Positions 1-8,964 of a DNA stretch of 64,000 nucleotides are shown in pieces. Origin of the DNA: a bacterium (GTDB taxonomy: Bacteria > Myxococcota_A > Bradymonadia > Bradymonadales > Bradymonadaceae). The position numbers and the translations under genes are program-made. Numbering within the stretch: the stretch's first letter is position 1; each line of letters opens with the position of its first letter. Where the stretch lies: NCBI GenBank assembly GCA_030427705.1, contig JAUIBR010000001.1, forward strand, positions 186,001-250,000, in the 5' to 3' direction. The notes beneath the pieces are model-generated. The model saw only the letters and a list, made by a program, of their open reading frames with translations. It did not search any database and was not told where the DNA came from.

Positions 1-1
1 C

Positions 2-1351
2 GCCATGGGGCTACGTGACATCGCCCGTGTAGAGCCACTTGGGCTGGAGATTATTGGGGCGTCTGTGAGTGACGACCACGAGGTTCTCCTAATTGACATG
101 CAGTTCGATGAGAACTTGCACCAGGTGTTGAGAGACTTTCGACCCGACATCGTTGGGGTAACCGGTGGGATCGTGCAGACATACACGGCACGTCGTATCG
201 TAGAATGTGCGAAAGCATTTGATCCATCAATTCATACAGTGATCGGCGGACACCACGCATCGCTCTGGCCAATTGACTTTTGCGTACCCGCGGTCGACGT
301 CATAGTTATCGGTGAAGGCACTGGTCCATTTCGGGAGCTCGTCGCAGCGTTCGAAAACGGTCAGTCAATCGACCATGTTTGTGGTCTCGCTATCGTCGAA
401 CAAGGTGAGCTCCGATACACCCCGCCAAGACCACAACCAAGGTCATTAGAACATCAACCACTGCCCGACAGGTCACTCACAGCGAAATATCGAGACCGGT
501 ATTTCTACATGCATGAATCGCCAGTGGGACTCGTTCAGACGTCAATGGGCTGCACCTTTCCATGCACCTTCTGTTCATGTCGAGTGTTTACCGAGCGACG
601 CTTTGTGCCTGCATCGCTGGAACGAATTGTCGACGACCTCGAACGACTGGACGAAGAATTCGTCATCTTCTGCGACGACCACTCATTTCTGGTTCCCGAA
701 CGCATGTCGCAGCTAGCCGACCTCATCGAGGAGCGCGGCATAAAGAAACGCTATTTTGCCTACAGTCGAGTCGACGTTGTCACCGCACATCCCGAACTCT
801 TTCAGCGCTGGGCTGATCTTGGTCTTGAGGTTGTGATGGCAGGTTTAGAGGCAGTCGAGGATGCTCATCTGGGAACCTTCAACAAACGTACCGAGCTTAG
901 CACGAATGAGGAGGCGCTCGAGTTGCTCGCGAAATGCGGCGTTGGAGTAAGTGCGGGCTTCGTGATCATGCCTGATTTTGGTGTTGAGGACTTCGAACGA
1001 ATCGATGCATACATCGAGGCGCACCCCAATATTGTCATGACGGAACTCACCCCATTCACGCCGTTGCCTGGCACGCCGCTCTATGCAGAGGTTCGTGATG
1101 ATTTGCTCACCGAAAATCGCGAACTCTTCGATCTCTTCCATTTCGTGGTGCCGACAAGACTCCCACAGGAAGAGATGTACAGACTGCTGAAACACTACTA
1201 CTCACGGATTGCTTGGCGAACGATTCGACGCATGCGCCTCCTGCGGCCAAAAATCATTTTCCAGCGGCACATACCAACACTACTTGGTGGACTAGCGCGT
1301 GGTATGCACCGCCTCGACGGTGCACACACTTCTGTTCGGCGACCCAATTGA
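2..1351 (+). CDS. B12-binding-domain radical SAM protein (5' partial)
   Basis: Radical SAM enzyme with an N-terminal cobalamin-binding-like domain. The radical SAM CxxxCxxC signature is visible as Cys183, Cys187 and Cys190 (counted from the ATG at position 5), binding the 4Fe-4S cluster that cleaves S-adenosylmethionine. Residues 10-55 (PLGLEIIGA, HEVLLIDM) match the stretch that in this family follows a further 15-30 N-terminal residues, and the frame is open to the window edge, so the real start is probably outside. The C-terminal part is rich in Arg, as in HpnJ/BchE-like members. The MBL-fold gene follows after 10 nt and is probably co-transcribed. The substrate cannot be told from sequence. 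Confidence 0.8.
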   Translation, partial: AMGLRDIARVEPLGLEIIGASVSDDHEVLLIDMQFDENLHQVLRDFRPDIVGVTGGIVQTYTARRIVECAKAFDPSIHTVIGGHHASLWPIDFCVPAVDVIVIGEGTGPFRELVAAFENGQSIDHVCGLAIVEQGELRYTPPRPQPRSLEHQPLPDRSLTAKYRDRYFYMHESPVGLVQTSMGCTFPCTFCSCRVFTERRFVPASLERIVDDLERLDEEFVIFCDDHSFLVPERMSQLADLIEERGIKKRYFAYSRVDVVTAHPELFQRWADLGLEVVMAGLEAVEDAHLGTFNKRTELSTNEEALELLAKCGVGVSAGFVIMPDFGVEDFERIDAYIEAHPNIVMTELTPFTPLPGTPLYAEVRDDLLTENRELFDLFHFVVPTRLPQEEMYRLLKHYYSRIAWRTIRRMRLLRPKIIFQRHIPTLLGGLARGMHRLDGAHTSVRRPN

Positions 1352-1361
1352 GAGGACTGTG

Positions 1362-2156
1362 ATGAAGCTTACCTACCACGGCTGGTCGGGCATTTCGCTG
1401 AACCGAGACGACGTCCAGATCGGATTTGATCTGATGAACTATCCATCCAAAGGCAAGGATGTGGTTCTCTGCGTTTCACACGGGCATCCAGATCATGTTG
1501 GGGCCATTCACGCGATGTCGATGCGACAAGACCCCCAATTCGAAGCTCGCACCCATGTGTTGTCATCACGGGAAATCCTCCGGGCTGTTGCAAATGAGAA
1601 AAACGGGCCTCGACATCTGCACGAGATGCAACCCGGAGATGTAATCAAACTTGCTGGAGCCGAATTCACATGTTTCAGCTGGCAACACATGTCACTACTC
1701 CCCCCCGGTTTGCGGCCGAAGTTCGCCTACGTTCGTAGCTTGCTTTCCCACCCATTCGGCTTAGCTCGGGTTGGATTAGAGGGGTTAGGCCATCCGTTGA
1801 GGGCCCCAACGCTTGGCTTTGGTGTACGCTTTAGCGGCGGTTGTACCGTAGTCAACTATGGGGAAGGCCTACACCGCCGCACGAACATCCGTGAAGTGCG
1901 GGAGATCGCTCAACACTTCTCTCCGCAGGTCGTGCTATTTGCTGTCGAGCCAGAAGACACGGAGATAATCCCTAGATTCTTACGGGTACTTGGCCCTGAA
2001 ACCATCTGCATCTACGAGGCGCATCGACCGTGGCGAGAGATGTTTGAGCTACCGTGCGTCGACCTCGAACACTACGCGAAAGTGCTGCGCAAACTCCTTC
2101 CACACGTTAGCGTCATACCGCTTGTCGAATTGGAGACGGTTGTGGAATTGAACTGA
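1362..2156 (+). CDS. MBL-fold metallo-hydrolase
   Basis: Metallo-beta-lactamase-fold protein of about 264 residues. The HxHxDH metal-binding motif (HGHPDH, about residue 40) follows a conserved start typical of UlaG-like hydrolases, in which a short strand and loop precede the motif. The ATG at 1362 is chosen because an AGAGGA sequence lies just upstream; the frame is open further upstream but there overlaps the preceding radical SAM gene. A GTG at 1359 is an equally possible start. The 10-nt spacing suggests co-transcription with that gene. The metal ligands in the C-terminal half are less obvious (a lone His in EAHRPW), so catalysis is not certain. Function unknown. Confidence 0.75.
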   Translation: MKLTYHGWSGISLNRDDVQIGFDLMNYPSKGKDVVLCVSHGHPDHVGAIHAMSMRQDPQFEARTHVLSSREILRAVANEKNGPRHLHEMQPGDVIKLAGAEFTCFSWQHMSLLPPGLRPKFAYVRSLLSHPFGLARVGLEGLGHPLRAPTLGFGVRFSGGCTVVNYGEGLHRRTNIREVREIAQHFSPQVVLFAVEPEDTEIIPRFLRVLGPETICIYEAHRPWREMFELPCVDLEHYAKVLRKLLPHVSVIPLVELETVVELN

Positions 2157-2186
2157 TTATTCGTTGATCGGTGGAGAAATGGTGAC

Positions 2187-2678
2187 TCAGAAGTTTGGAT
2201 GGTCAAAATGTTTCGAGTAAGCATGAAGGGCTTCGACTAGTTTCGGCATCCCTTCTTCGCTAGCGGGATTGCCCTCCATCTCGGAAGCCGCGGACAACAT
2301 GTTGCCGATCACGATATGTAGCATTGCATCAGCCTTGGGATCGAGGGCGCAGTTCTTGATGAGGATATCCACTTCGCCTCGAATCATCTCCGCCATCTTT
2401 TTGGACATGTCAGCATCCAACTCACCTTTCTGATATGCCGCGTAGGCGGGCTTCACGCGTTCATGAATTCTGGACATGCCATCACGCAGGGGCTCATCCG
2501 TTGCCCATTTCTTACCGGCATTGAGTTCAAGGCTCTCGCCCCCGCCATGCTCATGGTTGTGGCTGTGCGAATGCTCGCCGTGGCTCAGTCCCACATGCCC
2601 CGTGAAATGCCATGTCACGATAGCTCCGAGCAGAAGCAAACCGAAGCCGATGATCACGATGATGCTCTTTCTTTTCAT
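2187..2678 (-). CDS. His-rich membrane-anchored protein, function unknown
   Basis: A 163-residue protein with one N-terminal hydrophobic segment (about residues 5-25), then a His-rich stretch (HGEHSHSHNHEHGGG, about 33-47) that looks able to bind a transition metal. The remainder is predicted to be mostly helical, with scattered Met, His and one Cys. The N-terminal segment looks like a signal anchor, which would place the soluble part in the periplasm. It starts 3 nt after the TetR gene ends, so the two are almost certainly one operon. A metal-buffering or sensing role is inference only; I do not recognise the family. Confidence 0.6.
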   Translation of the reverse strand: MKRKSIIVIIGFGLLLLGAIVTWHFTGHVGLSHGEHSHSHNHEHGGGESLELNAGKKWATDEPLRDGMSRIHERVKPAYAAYQKGELDADMSKKMAEMIRGEVDILIKNCALDPKADAMLHIVIGNMLSAASEMEGNPASEEGMPKLVEALHAYSKHFDHPNF

Positions 2679-2681
2679 TTC

Positions 2682-3278
2682 TCAGGCCTTTATTGCGTGT
2701 TCAATAAGTTCGAAAGCACCCGGCGCAAGTTTGTGGATATCTGTTACGTCCTGGCTCAACATCGACCGAATCACGAGCCCCTGGATGGCACCGATGTACA
2801 GACTCGCAACCCCAGCGGGTTCCACGTCTGGTCGGATTGCCCCAATGGCTTGTCCGCGTTTAACCTGCATCTCAACAACGACTCCGTAGCGGCTCAGCAA
2901 GCTCCGGACCGCTGCCTTCGCAGGCGAGTCGCCCTGTTGCAGCTGTGCAAAGACGATCCGAGGAACTCCAGGCTGGGCCGTAATGAACTCACAGTGCGTT
3001 GTGAACATTGCCCGCAGTGCTTCGACCGGATCCAATTGTTGTGCCGCCGCGTTCTCCACCTCACCAAGCAGCTGCTGGGTGACACGATTGATCACTGCCA
3101 CCCAGATTTCAGACTTGGTTGAGAAGTGCCGAAACACGGCCCCTTGGGTCACTCCCATTTTGTTGGCGATCTGCGCCGTGGTGATTCCATCAGGATTCTG
3201 CTCTGCGGCCAACGCGATCACCGATTTGATGGTGGCAGCCTGACGTTCTTCAGACTTCAGATAGTTTTGTGAACACAT
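2682..3278 (-). CDS. TetR/AcrR family transcriptional regulator
   Basis: A 198-residue repressor with a TetR-type helix-turn-helix near the N terminus (residues about 30-55, including ITTAQIANKMGVTQGAVFRHF), followed by an all-helical ligand-binding domain. The ATG at 3278 is preferred over upstream starts because GGAGGG lies 7 nt before it. A 7-bp inverted repeat with a 4-nt spacer (3342-3359) sits upstream, overlapping the probable promoter, which suggests autoregulation. The downstream partner is the His-rich membrane protein. The ligand is unknown; regulation of the adjacent respiratory operon is possible but not shown. Confidence 0.88.
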   Translation of the reverse strand: MCSQNYLKSEERQAATIKSVIALAAEQNPDGITTAQIANKMGVTQGAVFRHFSTKSEIWVAVINRVTQQLLGEVENAAAQQLDPVEALRAMFTTHCEFITAQPGVPRIVFAQLQQGDSPAKAAVRSLLSRYGVVVEMQVKRGQAIGAIRPDVEPAGVASLYIGAIQGLVIRSMLSQDVTDIHKLAPGAFELIEHAIKA

Positions 3279-3341
3279 GCTGGGACCCTCCGAAACTGTC
3301 AACAAACCCACCATGACAATAGTTCTTGCAAATTTCAAACA

Positions 3342-3359
3342 AAAGTAACTAATTACTTT
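3342..3359. promoter_or_regulatory. Putative TetR operator
   Basis: Perfect inverted repeat AAAGTAA-ctaa-TTACTTT, arms of 7 bp separated by 4 nt, in the AT-rich 189-bp gap upstream of the tetR gene. On the minus strand a TATAAG hexamer (3365-3360) abuts it, so a bound repressor would block the tetR promoter. Part of the arm (AAGTAACTA) recurs at 3462-3470 at the end of the neighbouring gene. Assignment to this TetR protein is inference from position. Confidence 0.5.
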
Positions 3360-3467
3360 CTTATAGACTTCAGATTTGACGCATAATTAATATATTCCAA
3401 CAACTTGCTTAAATCAAAAAGAGGTAACTGCTTCCAACTCTTCGGCATTCCGGATTGTTGTAAGTAA

Positions 3468-5519
3468 CTAGCGATCAGCTCGAAAACCCTTACCTGTATC
3501 AAAGACAATGACCCTACGAGCGCCAGCCACAAAATCGAATTGGAACCGTGCGGAGTGCGTCCAAGATTTGCTATCGGCGTTGCCAACATGAACGGTGATT
3601 GCATGTGGACCGGGCTGGACAGCAAACCGTTCAGTTCCGATTCCAGGTCCGTCGGATGAGAGACCCCGTGCTGGGAACAGCAAGTCATGCACAGCGCCAT
3701 CGATTTCGACCTGCACCTTCACAGCTGGACGACGGCGGTCACAGATCTTTGTTTGCATATGCTTCATGGTTGTTTGCTTCTCCTCAGGGGTGAGATCACG
3801 ACAGGTCTCAATGATGCTTGGCCTATGCTTGATGGATACAATCAGCTCTGGCTCGAGGGACGTTGGCATTAGTGAAGGCGCGTCACTTAGTGCAACAATT
3901 GGTACAGCGAACATCGTGCTTATTGCCACTCCAGCGAGGACTGACACCGATGTTGGCTTGGGCTTGGGCTTGGGCTGTTGGCCGAGTGTGAGATCCTCGG
4001 CGAAACGAATCAACGCCTGTTTCTGCGTACGGTCATACTGAACAAAGCGAACTCCTGAAGTATCAACTTTTTCGTGTCTCAGCTCAGGTTCGCGCTCGCC
4101 CGACAACCGAAGTTGTGTCCATTTGATTCCTTCCCGGTATGGGGGGTCACTTTGCTGGCACCCAACAATGAGCACCTGTTTGGCTCCCCTTCGAAGCGCC
4201 CTCTCGATGGTCAACGCCTGCACCCAGCCCGCACACGGCACTGGAAACAAACGGAATCCCGGCAGGTCAGCGGACCTGCCTTCGGTGTCCGTCGTAAAGT
4301 CAGCGCCAGCTGAGTTTGCACACAGAAATGCAAGGCGGGGAGTTTCTTGTTCTGCGAGCATCTGGTCGATCCACTCATCAATTTGCTTTCGCTTGACCTG
4401 GACCGGCAGTTGAGGAAGACCGATCCCTCCGGGATTGCAGGACCCCGCACAGATTCCGCACCCAACGCATTTGTCAGGCGTGACCTCTGCTTCAATCTCA
4501 CGACGCGGATGTCCATCGGTTCGGGGCACCATCACAATCGCGTCGTAGGGGCAATCTTGCACACATTGCGCGCATCCATTGCATCGATCGAGATCGACCA
4601 CCGCTTTCCGAGGCATCTTGCGAGGCATCCACCATGGCATCATCGCAAAAAGCGCGCAGACCAATACGCCAGCCGCCACAAATAGTCCGGTTGGCATTCG
4701 CTCCATGAGCGAAAGTGGGAAGAGATACCACCAATCAAAGGTGAACGCTTCGTGTTGTAACCCCATTTTGGCCTCGGCCGCACTCTCAGCCGGGAAAACA
4801 ACAGAGACGATGACAAGAACCGTGACCAACCAAGCAGTTACCAAGCGCGAAGTCAGAAACTTAGCTCGGCTCACCCGACTAATGTGCATCCAAAGTGCAA
4901 TACCCATCCCAAGGGGCAATAGCATATGTAAGAAGAAGACAAGAAAGAACAGCCCTGTGCTCACCATCTCGTCCAATAGGAAGCTACGCGATAGTGGCTC
5001 CGTGAAGACAGGGATGATCTCAATGATTCGAGCACTAGCCCGGGCGACCGTTTCTGCACGCACATCCCAAACCAGCCAGTATCCTAGCCAGCCAACAATC
5101 CACAAGAAGGCGACCAGTGCAAAGCCGGTGACCCATGCAATCCAGCGCGCCCCGGCAAATCGCTTTGCAAAGGTCATTCGCAACGCATGCAGAACCACAA
5201 AGAACATGGTTGCATCCGAGGAGTATCGATGAAGACTCCGCACAAACTCGCCAAGAAAACCCATGTTTTCTAGGGAAGCCCAAGCCTGGTGAACGGACGG
5301 GACGTACCAGAACAACAGCAGCACACCGCTGAATAACGCGACTATGAAACTGACGTTCGCTAGCGCACCGGTTTGCGCGAGCGGATTGTGCTCGTTTGGA
5401 ATCCCCCGTTCGATCCAACGGTCGGCCCAAAGAAAGGGCTTCTCAAGCGCGCTTAGCAGTCGGTGACCACGAACTGGCGCCTCAGGCAGAGCATCCACCA
5501 CCTTGATTGGTGTTTCCAA
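3468..5519 (-). CDS. Cytochrome b / ferredoxin / FlpD-like fusion membrane protein
   Basis: A 683-residue multidomain redox protein. Residues 1-310 are a cytochrome b N-terminal-like membrane domain with two His pairs spaced 14 apart (His97/His111 and His198/His212), fitting two b hemes. Residues about 318-375 carry two 4Fe-4S motifs (Cys323, 326, 329, 333 and Cys361, 364, 367, 371). Residues about 390-520 resemble the FlpD/MvhD hydrogenase iron-sulfur subunit, with conserved cysteines in PCAGW and VGCQQSD. A further hydrophobic segment and a C-terminal domain of about 100 residues that I do not recognise end the protein. The start is TTG at 5519 with GGAGGA just upstream. It is last in the NO-reductase-type operon and probably links quinol or ferredoxin pools to it. 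Confidence 0.8.
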   Translation of the reverse strand: METPIKVVDALPEAPVRGHRLLSALEKPFLWADRWIERGIPNEHNPLAQTGALANVSFIVALFSGVLLLFWYVPSVHQAWASLENMGFLGEFVRSLHRYSSDATMFFVVLHALRMTFAKRFAGARWIAWVTGFALVAFLWIVGWLGYWLVWDVRAETVARASARIIEIIPVFTEPLSRSFLLDEMVSTGLFFLVFFLHMLLPLGMGIALWMHISRVSRAKFLTSRLVTAWLVTVLVIVSVVFPAESAAEAKMGLQHEAFTFDWWYLFPLSLMERMPTGLFVAAGVLVCALFAMMPWWMPRKMPRKAVVDLDRCNGCAQCVQDCPYDAIVMVPRTDGHPRREIEAEVTPDKCVGCGICAGSCNPGGIGLPQLPVQVKRKQIDEWIDQMLAEQETPRLAFLCANSAGADFTTDTEGRSADLPGFRLFPVPCAGWVQALTIERALRRGAKQVLIVGCQQSDPPYREGIKWTQLRLSGEREPELRHEKVDTSGVRFVQYDRTQKQALIRFAEDLTLGQQPKPKPKPTSVSVLAGVAISTMFAVPIVALSDAPSLMPTSLEPELIVSIKHRPSIIETCRDLTPEEKQTTMKHMQTKICDRRRPAVKVQVEIDGAVHDLLFPARGLSSDGPGIGTERFAVQPGPHAITVHVGNADSKSWTHSARFQFDFVAGARRVIVFDTGKGFRADR

Positions 5520-5534
5520 TGGGTCCTCCGTAGT

Positions 5535-6539
5535 TCATCTCGACTGAGCGATGCCGATTGCAGATGAATCGGGCCGATGACTGAAGCGACGTGAACCCTC
5601 TTCGGTGAGTAGTTTTAGTGCGGTGGACAGCCAATTAGCATGACGATCTCCCAGGTTGAGCCGGTATGCGATTCGTCCCTTTTTGTCGATGAGGACAAAC
5701 ATATTGGCATGGTCGATTTCCCCCGTTTTTGTGTTTCGCATTCGTGAGAAGCTATACCTATCGAGAATCACGTTGACGTCTTCAGGCTCACCGGTGAGAA
5801 GCTGCCATTCAGGATACGGGAGTTGATGAGCCTTTGCGGCGATACGAAGCCGCTCCGGCGTATCATTCTCTGGATCAAGCGTGACGGCCACAACAGTCAC
5901 TTGCTTGCGCAGTTCGGGAGGCAAAGAGTCCATCGCGCGTCGGGCTTGAATCACGATCATCGGGCACGCTGAATGGCACGTTGTGTAGATTGCCGTGAGC
6001 AAAACGACACGCCCTTCCAGGGACTTGAGGGTGATCGGCTCTTCATTCTGATCCAGAAGCTTGAAATCAGGTGCTGAAATCGCTGTTCTGAGTCTCTCGG
6101 CTGGAAACGGTAGTTCCGTCTGCTCAATTGTGTCTGGCCCAGACACAAGCAGCCCAACTGCAAGACAGCAAGCCGTGAACGCGCCGGCGACGGAGGTCAA
6201 CACAAGTCTAAAACGACTTGTTCGAGAGGCCTTTCTGATGTCGTCAGACCAAACCAGATAGACGAAACCAGAAAGAATCAATGGATTCGCCAACATGACG
6301 AATACATAACCCCATTCAAGTTCTCCGGTCGCAGGATCATATCCAAAACACCAGATTTTGAAATCCACCGCGAATGCCCCGAGGCCAGTGGCAGACGTAG
6401 GTAGCCACAACACCATGGCCAACAACGCGGTCACAGAGATCGCTAGGGCGATAATAAACACTGCGAAGGGCCAGCTCGATACCACTGCCCCGACACGGTT
6501 CGGAACTGTATGCTTCATGCTTTCTTCTTCCGAGTTCAT
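5535..6539 (-). CDS. SCO1/SenC-type copper chaperone with extra membrane segments
   Basis: A 334-residue SCO-family protein. The copper-binding CxxxCP motif (Cys188, Cys192) and the distant His277 (in DHANMF) are present in a thioredoxin-like domain of about 185 residues. The N-terminal 130 residues carry about three hydrophobic helices, more than the single anchor usual in SCO proteins, resembling a fused small oxidase subunit. SCO proteins metallate CuA of subunit II. It overlaps the upstream subunit I gene by 4 nt (ATGA), implying translational coupling; a second ATG at 6518 with a GGAAGA-like site is also possible. The context supports delivery of copper to the adjacent CuA subunit. Confidence 0.85.
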   Translation of the reverse strand: MNSEEESMKHTVPNRVGAVVSSWPFAVFIIALAISVTALLAMVLWLPTSATGLGAFAVDFKIWCFGYDPATGELEWGYVFVMLANPLILSGFVYLVWSDDIRKASRTSRFRLVLTSVAGAFTACCLAVGLLVSGPDTIEQTELPFPAERLRTAISAPDFKLLDQNEEPITLKSLEGRVVLLTAIYTTCHSACPMIVIQARRAMDSLPPELRKQVTVVAVTLDPENDTPERLRIAAKAHQLPYPEWQLLTGEPEDVNVILDRYSFSRMRNTKTGEIDHANMFVLIDKKGRIAYRLNLGDRHANWLSTALKLLTEEGSRRFSHRPDSSAIGIAQSR

Positions 6540-8239
6540 CTCACGAACCAGAGATCGGCGAGTGCCTTCCAGTTCGCGAAGTAATAGACGACAAATGAAA
6601 GCAACAGGACCATCACAAGCACCATTGTGCCAGGGGCGTTGCCATCCTTTCCGATCTTTTCCGGATCAACATCGCCCACGTGCACGATATCGCGGGGCGT
6701 GCCCCAGTCTTCCATCGCGCTACCTTCGTTAGATTTCCCGAGGAAGACTGCGTAAACCGTGAGAAGCACGTAAATCATGAGACCAGTAAAAGCCAAGACG
6801 CCACCGATGCCTAACACGGCGAGCATCAAGTGACTTGTTGCACCATAGACACCTGCGGCATCGATATCCCAAGTTCGTCTGGCCACACCATCAGAACCAG
6901 CGAACGACATTCCCAGCGACATCATGACGATGCCGCCTGCGAAAACATACGGCTGGATTCTCGCCAACCACCGGAAGCTGTATTCACGTTGGAAGAGCAA
7001 CGGAACCACGTAGTACGTCAATCCCATGAAGGCCAAGGAAGTCCCCCCGACAACCGTGGCGTGAAAGTGCCCGGGGATTCGAAGGGTGTTGTGTGCCGTG
7101 ATGTTAATCTGCTGCGTGCCCAACGTTACGCCTGTGATGCCCCCGATGAACCCGAAGATAACCAACGATAGAAAGAACGCGGAGAATCCAGGGTTTCGCC
7201 ATGGGGCATTCCACAACCAGTTAAACAGACCCTTGGTGTAGCCTTTGATTCGCATACCCACTTCCATTCCGGCAGGAATGGTGAATCCGTGGATCAATGA
7301 TGCGAGTACAGCCAAATACATGGCATAGGACGTGTTCCAGATTTTCCACGACGCACCGACGCCGGGATCGACCAATAAGTGGTGAGCCGACGCAATATTG
7401 ATGAACAAGATGTAGAGAACAAACGCACCGCGGGACACGGTTTCGTTGATGACTTTGGCACCACAGGTCCAATACGAGAGCAGGTACCAAACCGAAACCA
7501 TTGCCGCGACGTTAACTTGCTGAGATTGGTGACCAAGCCCCCACCAGATAAGCCGATACCACATGGCGTCGGGCTCCGCCGTCCATCCCATTGCAAATGT
7601 GAACGTTGGTACAAGAGCAATCGCTCCATGCAGGAGTGCTACAACGGCGATGATTGCGGCAGTTAAAGCACCGAAAGCCACGAGCGGCATCGTTTCCCCA
7701 TAACGTTTGCCCTTCCACGCCACGAACACAGTTGCAAAGAAGTTGAAGACCCCGATGAGTGCGCCGACGGCAAAGAGGATTATGCCCAGATAGAACAGTG
7801 GATGTGCCAAGAGCGGCAGGTAGGAGGTCATCATTACATCAGCTTCACCACTGAGGATGATGTAGTCGGTCATCACAGAACCTAACACCATGAGACCAAA
7901 CGAACCCCAAGCGACGGACCTTGAGAACAACGGTGTTTTCAAGAGCGACGTACATGCAAAATAGAGGATTCCAATTTCCATAAAGAGAATCCAGAAAATC
8001 AGCATGTTGATGCCATGGAATGTAAGCAGTCGATAAAACCACTCAGCATCCAGGAGGTGGACAGCTGGCCACCGCGTCAACGCAATGGAGACAGCGGCAA
8101 TACCTCCAAGCAAAAGAAACACGACAGCCATCACCGCGTTTGCTCGAATGAAGAATTGAGCGTCCAAGCAAACGGGCAGTCCCGTCGTCTTGCACTCCCG
8201 GGTGTTTGGCCCGGACATTTCCGTTGAAATTGTAGCCAT
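6536..8239 (-). CDS. Heme-copper reductase subunit I, NO-reductase type (Tyr replaced by Gln)
   Basis: A 567-residue, about 14-helix heme-copper superfamily subunit I. Visible ligands: His75 (helix II) and His393 for the low-spin heme, His391 for the high-spin heme, and His237 plus His286/His287 for CuB. In oxygen reductases of the A and B families His237 would begin GHPxVY with the cross-linked Tyr at +4. Here the stretch is GHQSQQ, so position 241 is Gln. Loss of this Tyr is characteristic of NO reductases of this superfamily such as the sNOR, eNOR and bNOR groups, and nirK lies nearby, so reduction of NO to N2O is the likely reaction. The start has AGGAGG at good spacing. Confidence 0.82.
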   Translation of the reverse strand: MATISTEMSGPNTRECKTTGLPVCLDAQFFIRANAVMAVVFLLLGGIAAVSIALTRWPAVHLLDAEWFYRLLTFHGINMLIFWILFMEIGILYFACTSLLKTPLFSRSVAWGSFGLMVLGSVMTDYIILSGEADVMMTSYLPLLAHPLFYLGIILFAVGALIGVFNFFATVFVAWKGKRYGETMPLVAFGALTAAIIAVVALLHGAIALVPTFTFAMGWTAEPDAMWYRLIWWGLGHQSQQVNVAAMVSVWYLLSYWTCGAKVINETVSRGAFVLYILFINIASAHHLLVDPGVGASWKIWNTSYAMYLAVLASLIHGFTIPAGMEVGMRIKGYTKGLFNWLWNAPWRNPGFSAFFLSLVIFGFIGGITGVTLGTQQINITAHNTLRIPGHFHATVVGGTSLAFMGLTYYVVPLLFQREYSFRWLARIQPYVFAGGIVMMSLGMSFAGSDGVARRTWDIDAAGVYGATSHLMLAVLGIGGVLAFTGLMIYVLLTVYAVFLGKSNEGSAMEDWGTPRDIVHVGDVDPEKIGKDGNAPGTMVLVMVLLLSFVVYYFANWKALADLWFVR

Positions 8240-8260
8240 GAAGGCCTCCTTAGGGTGCAG

Positions 8261-8785
8261 CTATTCGACTAGAATCTTGCCAATCATCATATGGTGACCT
8301 GCACCACAGAATTCGTTGCAGACAATCGTGAACTCTCCCGTGCTCGTGGGCGTCAATGTAAGGACATGGTCATAGCCCGGCATGACCTGAAAGTTCATAT
8401 TCATCGGCTGAAGTGAGAAACCATGCTGCAGATCAGCGGACGAGATATGCAGCCGATAGGTTTCCCCTTTTCGAAGCTTGAGGACCGGGTACCAGTTCCA
8501 CATACGACCCAATAGGTAGGCGTCGCCGCCAGGAGGGGGTTCCGCGATGGGAACACCCTTGAACTCGCCCACCTTGTTGTCTTCGGCAAATCTGAGGGTT
8601 CGGTCGACAAACTCTTGTGGCTCGACACTATAGGACTCGCCGGTGCTGTTCTGTTTTCCGTTGAAGTGCCAATACGGCATCATCACGAACATGATCATGC
8701 ACCACACCAAGGCCATTCCGATCCAGAGACGCTCATGGCCTCTGGGCCAATGGAACCAGTCTTGCGGGGGACTTTGAATAGTCAT
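8261..8785 (-). CDS. Heme-copper reductase subunit II with intact CuA site
   Basis: A 174-residue subunit II with a single N-terminal membrane helix (about 20-38) and a cupredoxin domain. The full CuA ligand set is present: His121 (in LQHGF), Cys156, the Glu158 carbonyl position, Cys160, His164 and Met167 in CNEFCGAGHHMM. It therefore accepts electrons from a periplasmic cytochrome c or cupredoxin and passes them to subunit I. Its small size and lack of a second helix resemble B-family (ba3-like) subunit II. GGAGAG lies before the ATG. It sits between the 53-residue membrane peptide and subunit I. Confidence 0.88.
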   Translation of the reverse strand: MTIQSPPQDWFHWPRGHERLWIGMALVWCMIMFVMMPYWHFNGKQNSTGESYSVEPQEFVDRTLRFAEDNKVGEFKGVPIAEPPPGGDAYLLGRMWNWYPVLKLRKGETYRLHISSADLQHGFSLQPMNMNFQVMPGYDHVLTLTPTSTGEFTIVCNEFCGAGHHMMIGKILVE

Positions 8786-8802
8786 TGTCGGCTCTCCAAT
8801 GC

Positions 8803-8964
8803 TTAGGGAAGTTGAGCTGCTTCGATGAAGTTGAGTTCAATCCACCCCCACGCGGTGTAGGAGATCAGCGGAATGAGCAGCCCCAGAGCGAGCAGGAGCC
8901 AAGGATTGTCCATGATCTTCTGGACAGGGTGTTTTTTCAGGATGTCCTGTTCTTCTGTGTTCAT
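8803..8964 (-). CDS. Small single-helix subunit of the heme-copper complex
   Basis: A 53-residue protein starting at 8964, where its ATG overlaps the upstream stop codon (ATGA). It has a short charged N terminus (MNTEEQDILKK) and one transmembrane helix (NPWLLLALGLLIPLISY). It lies between the two subunit I-like genes and the CuA subunit gene, so it is probably an accessory helix of the complex, comparable in position and size with subunit IIa or IV of small oxidases. I do not recognise a named family. Confidence 0.65.
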   Translation of the reverse strand: MNTEEQDILKKHPVQKIMDNPWLLLALGLLIPLISYTAWGWIELNFIEAAQLP

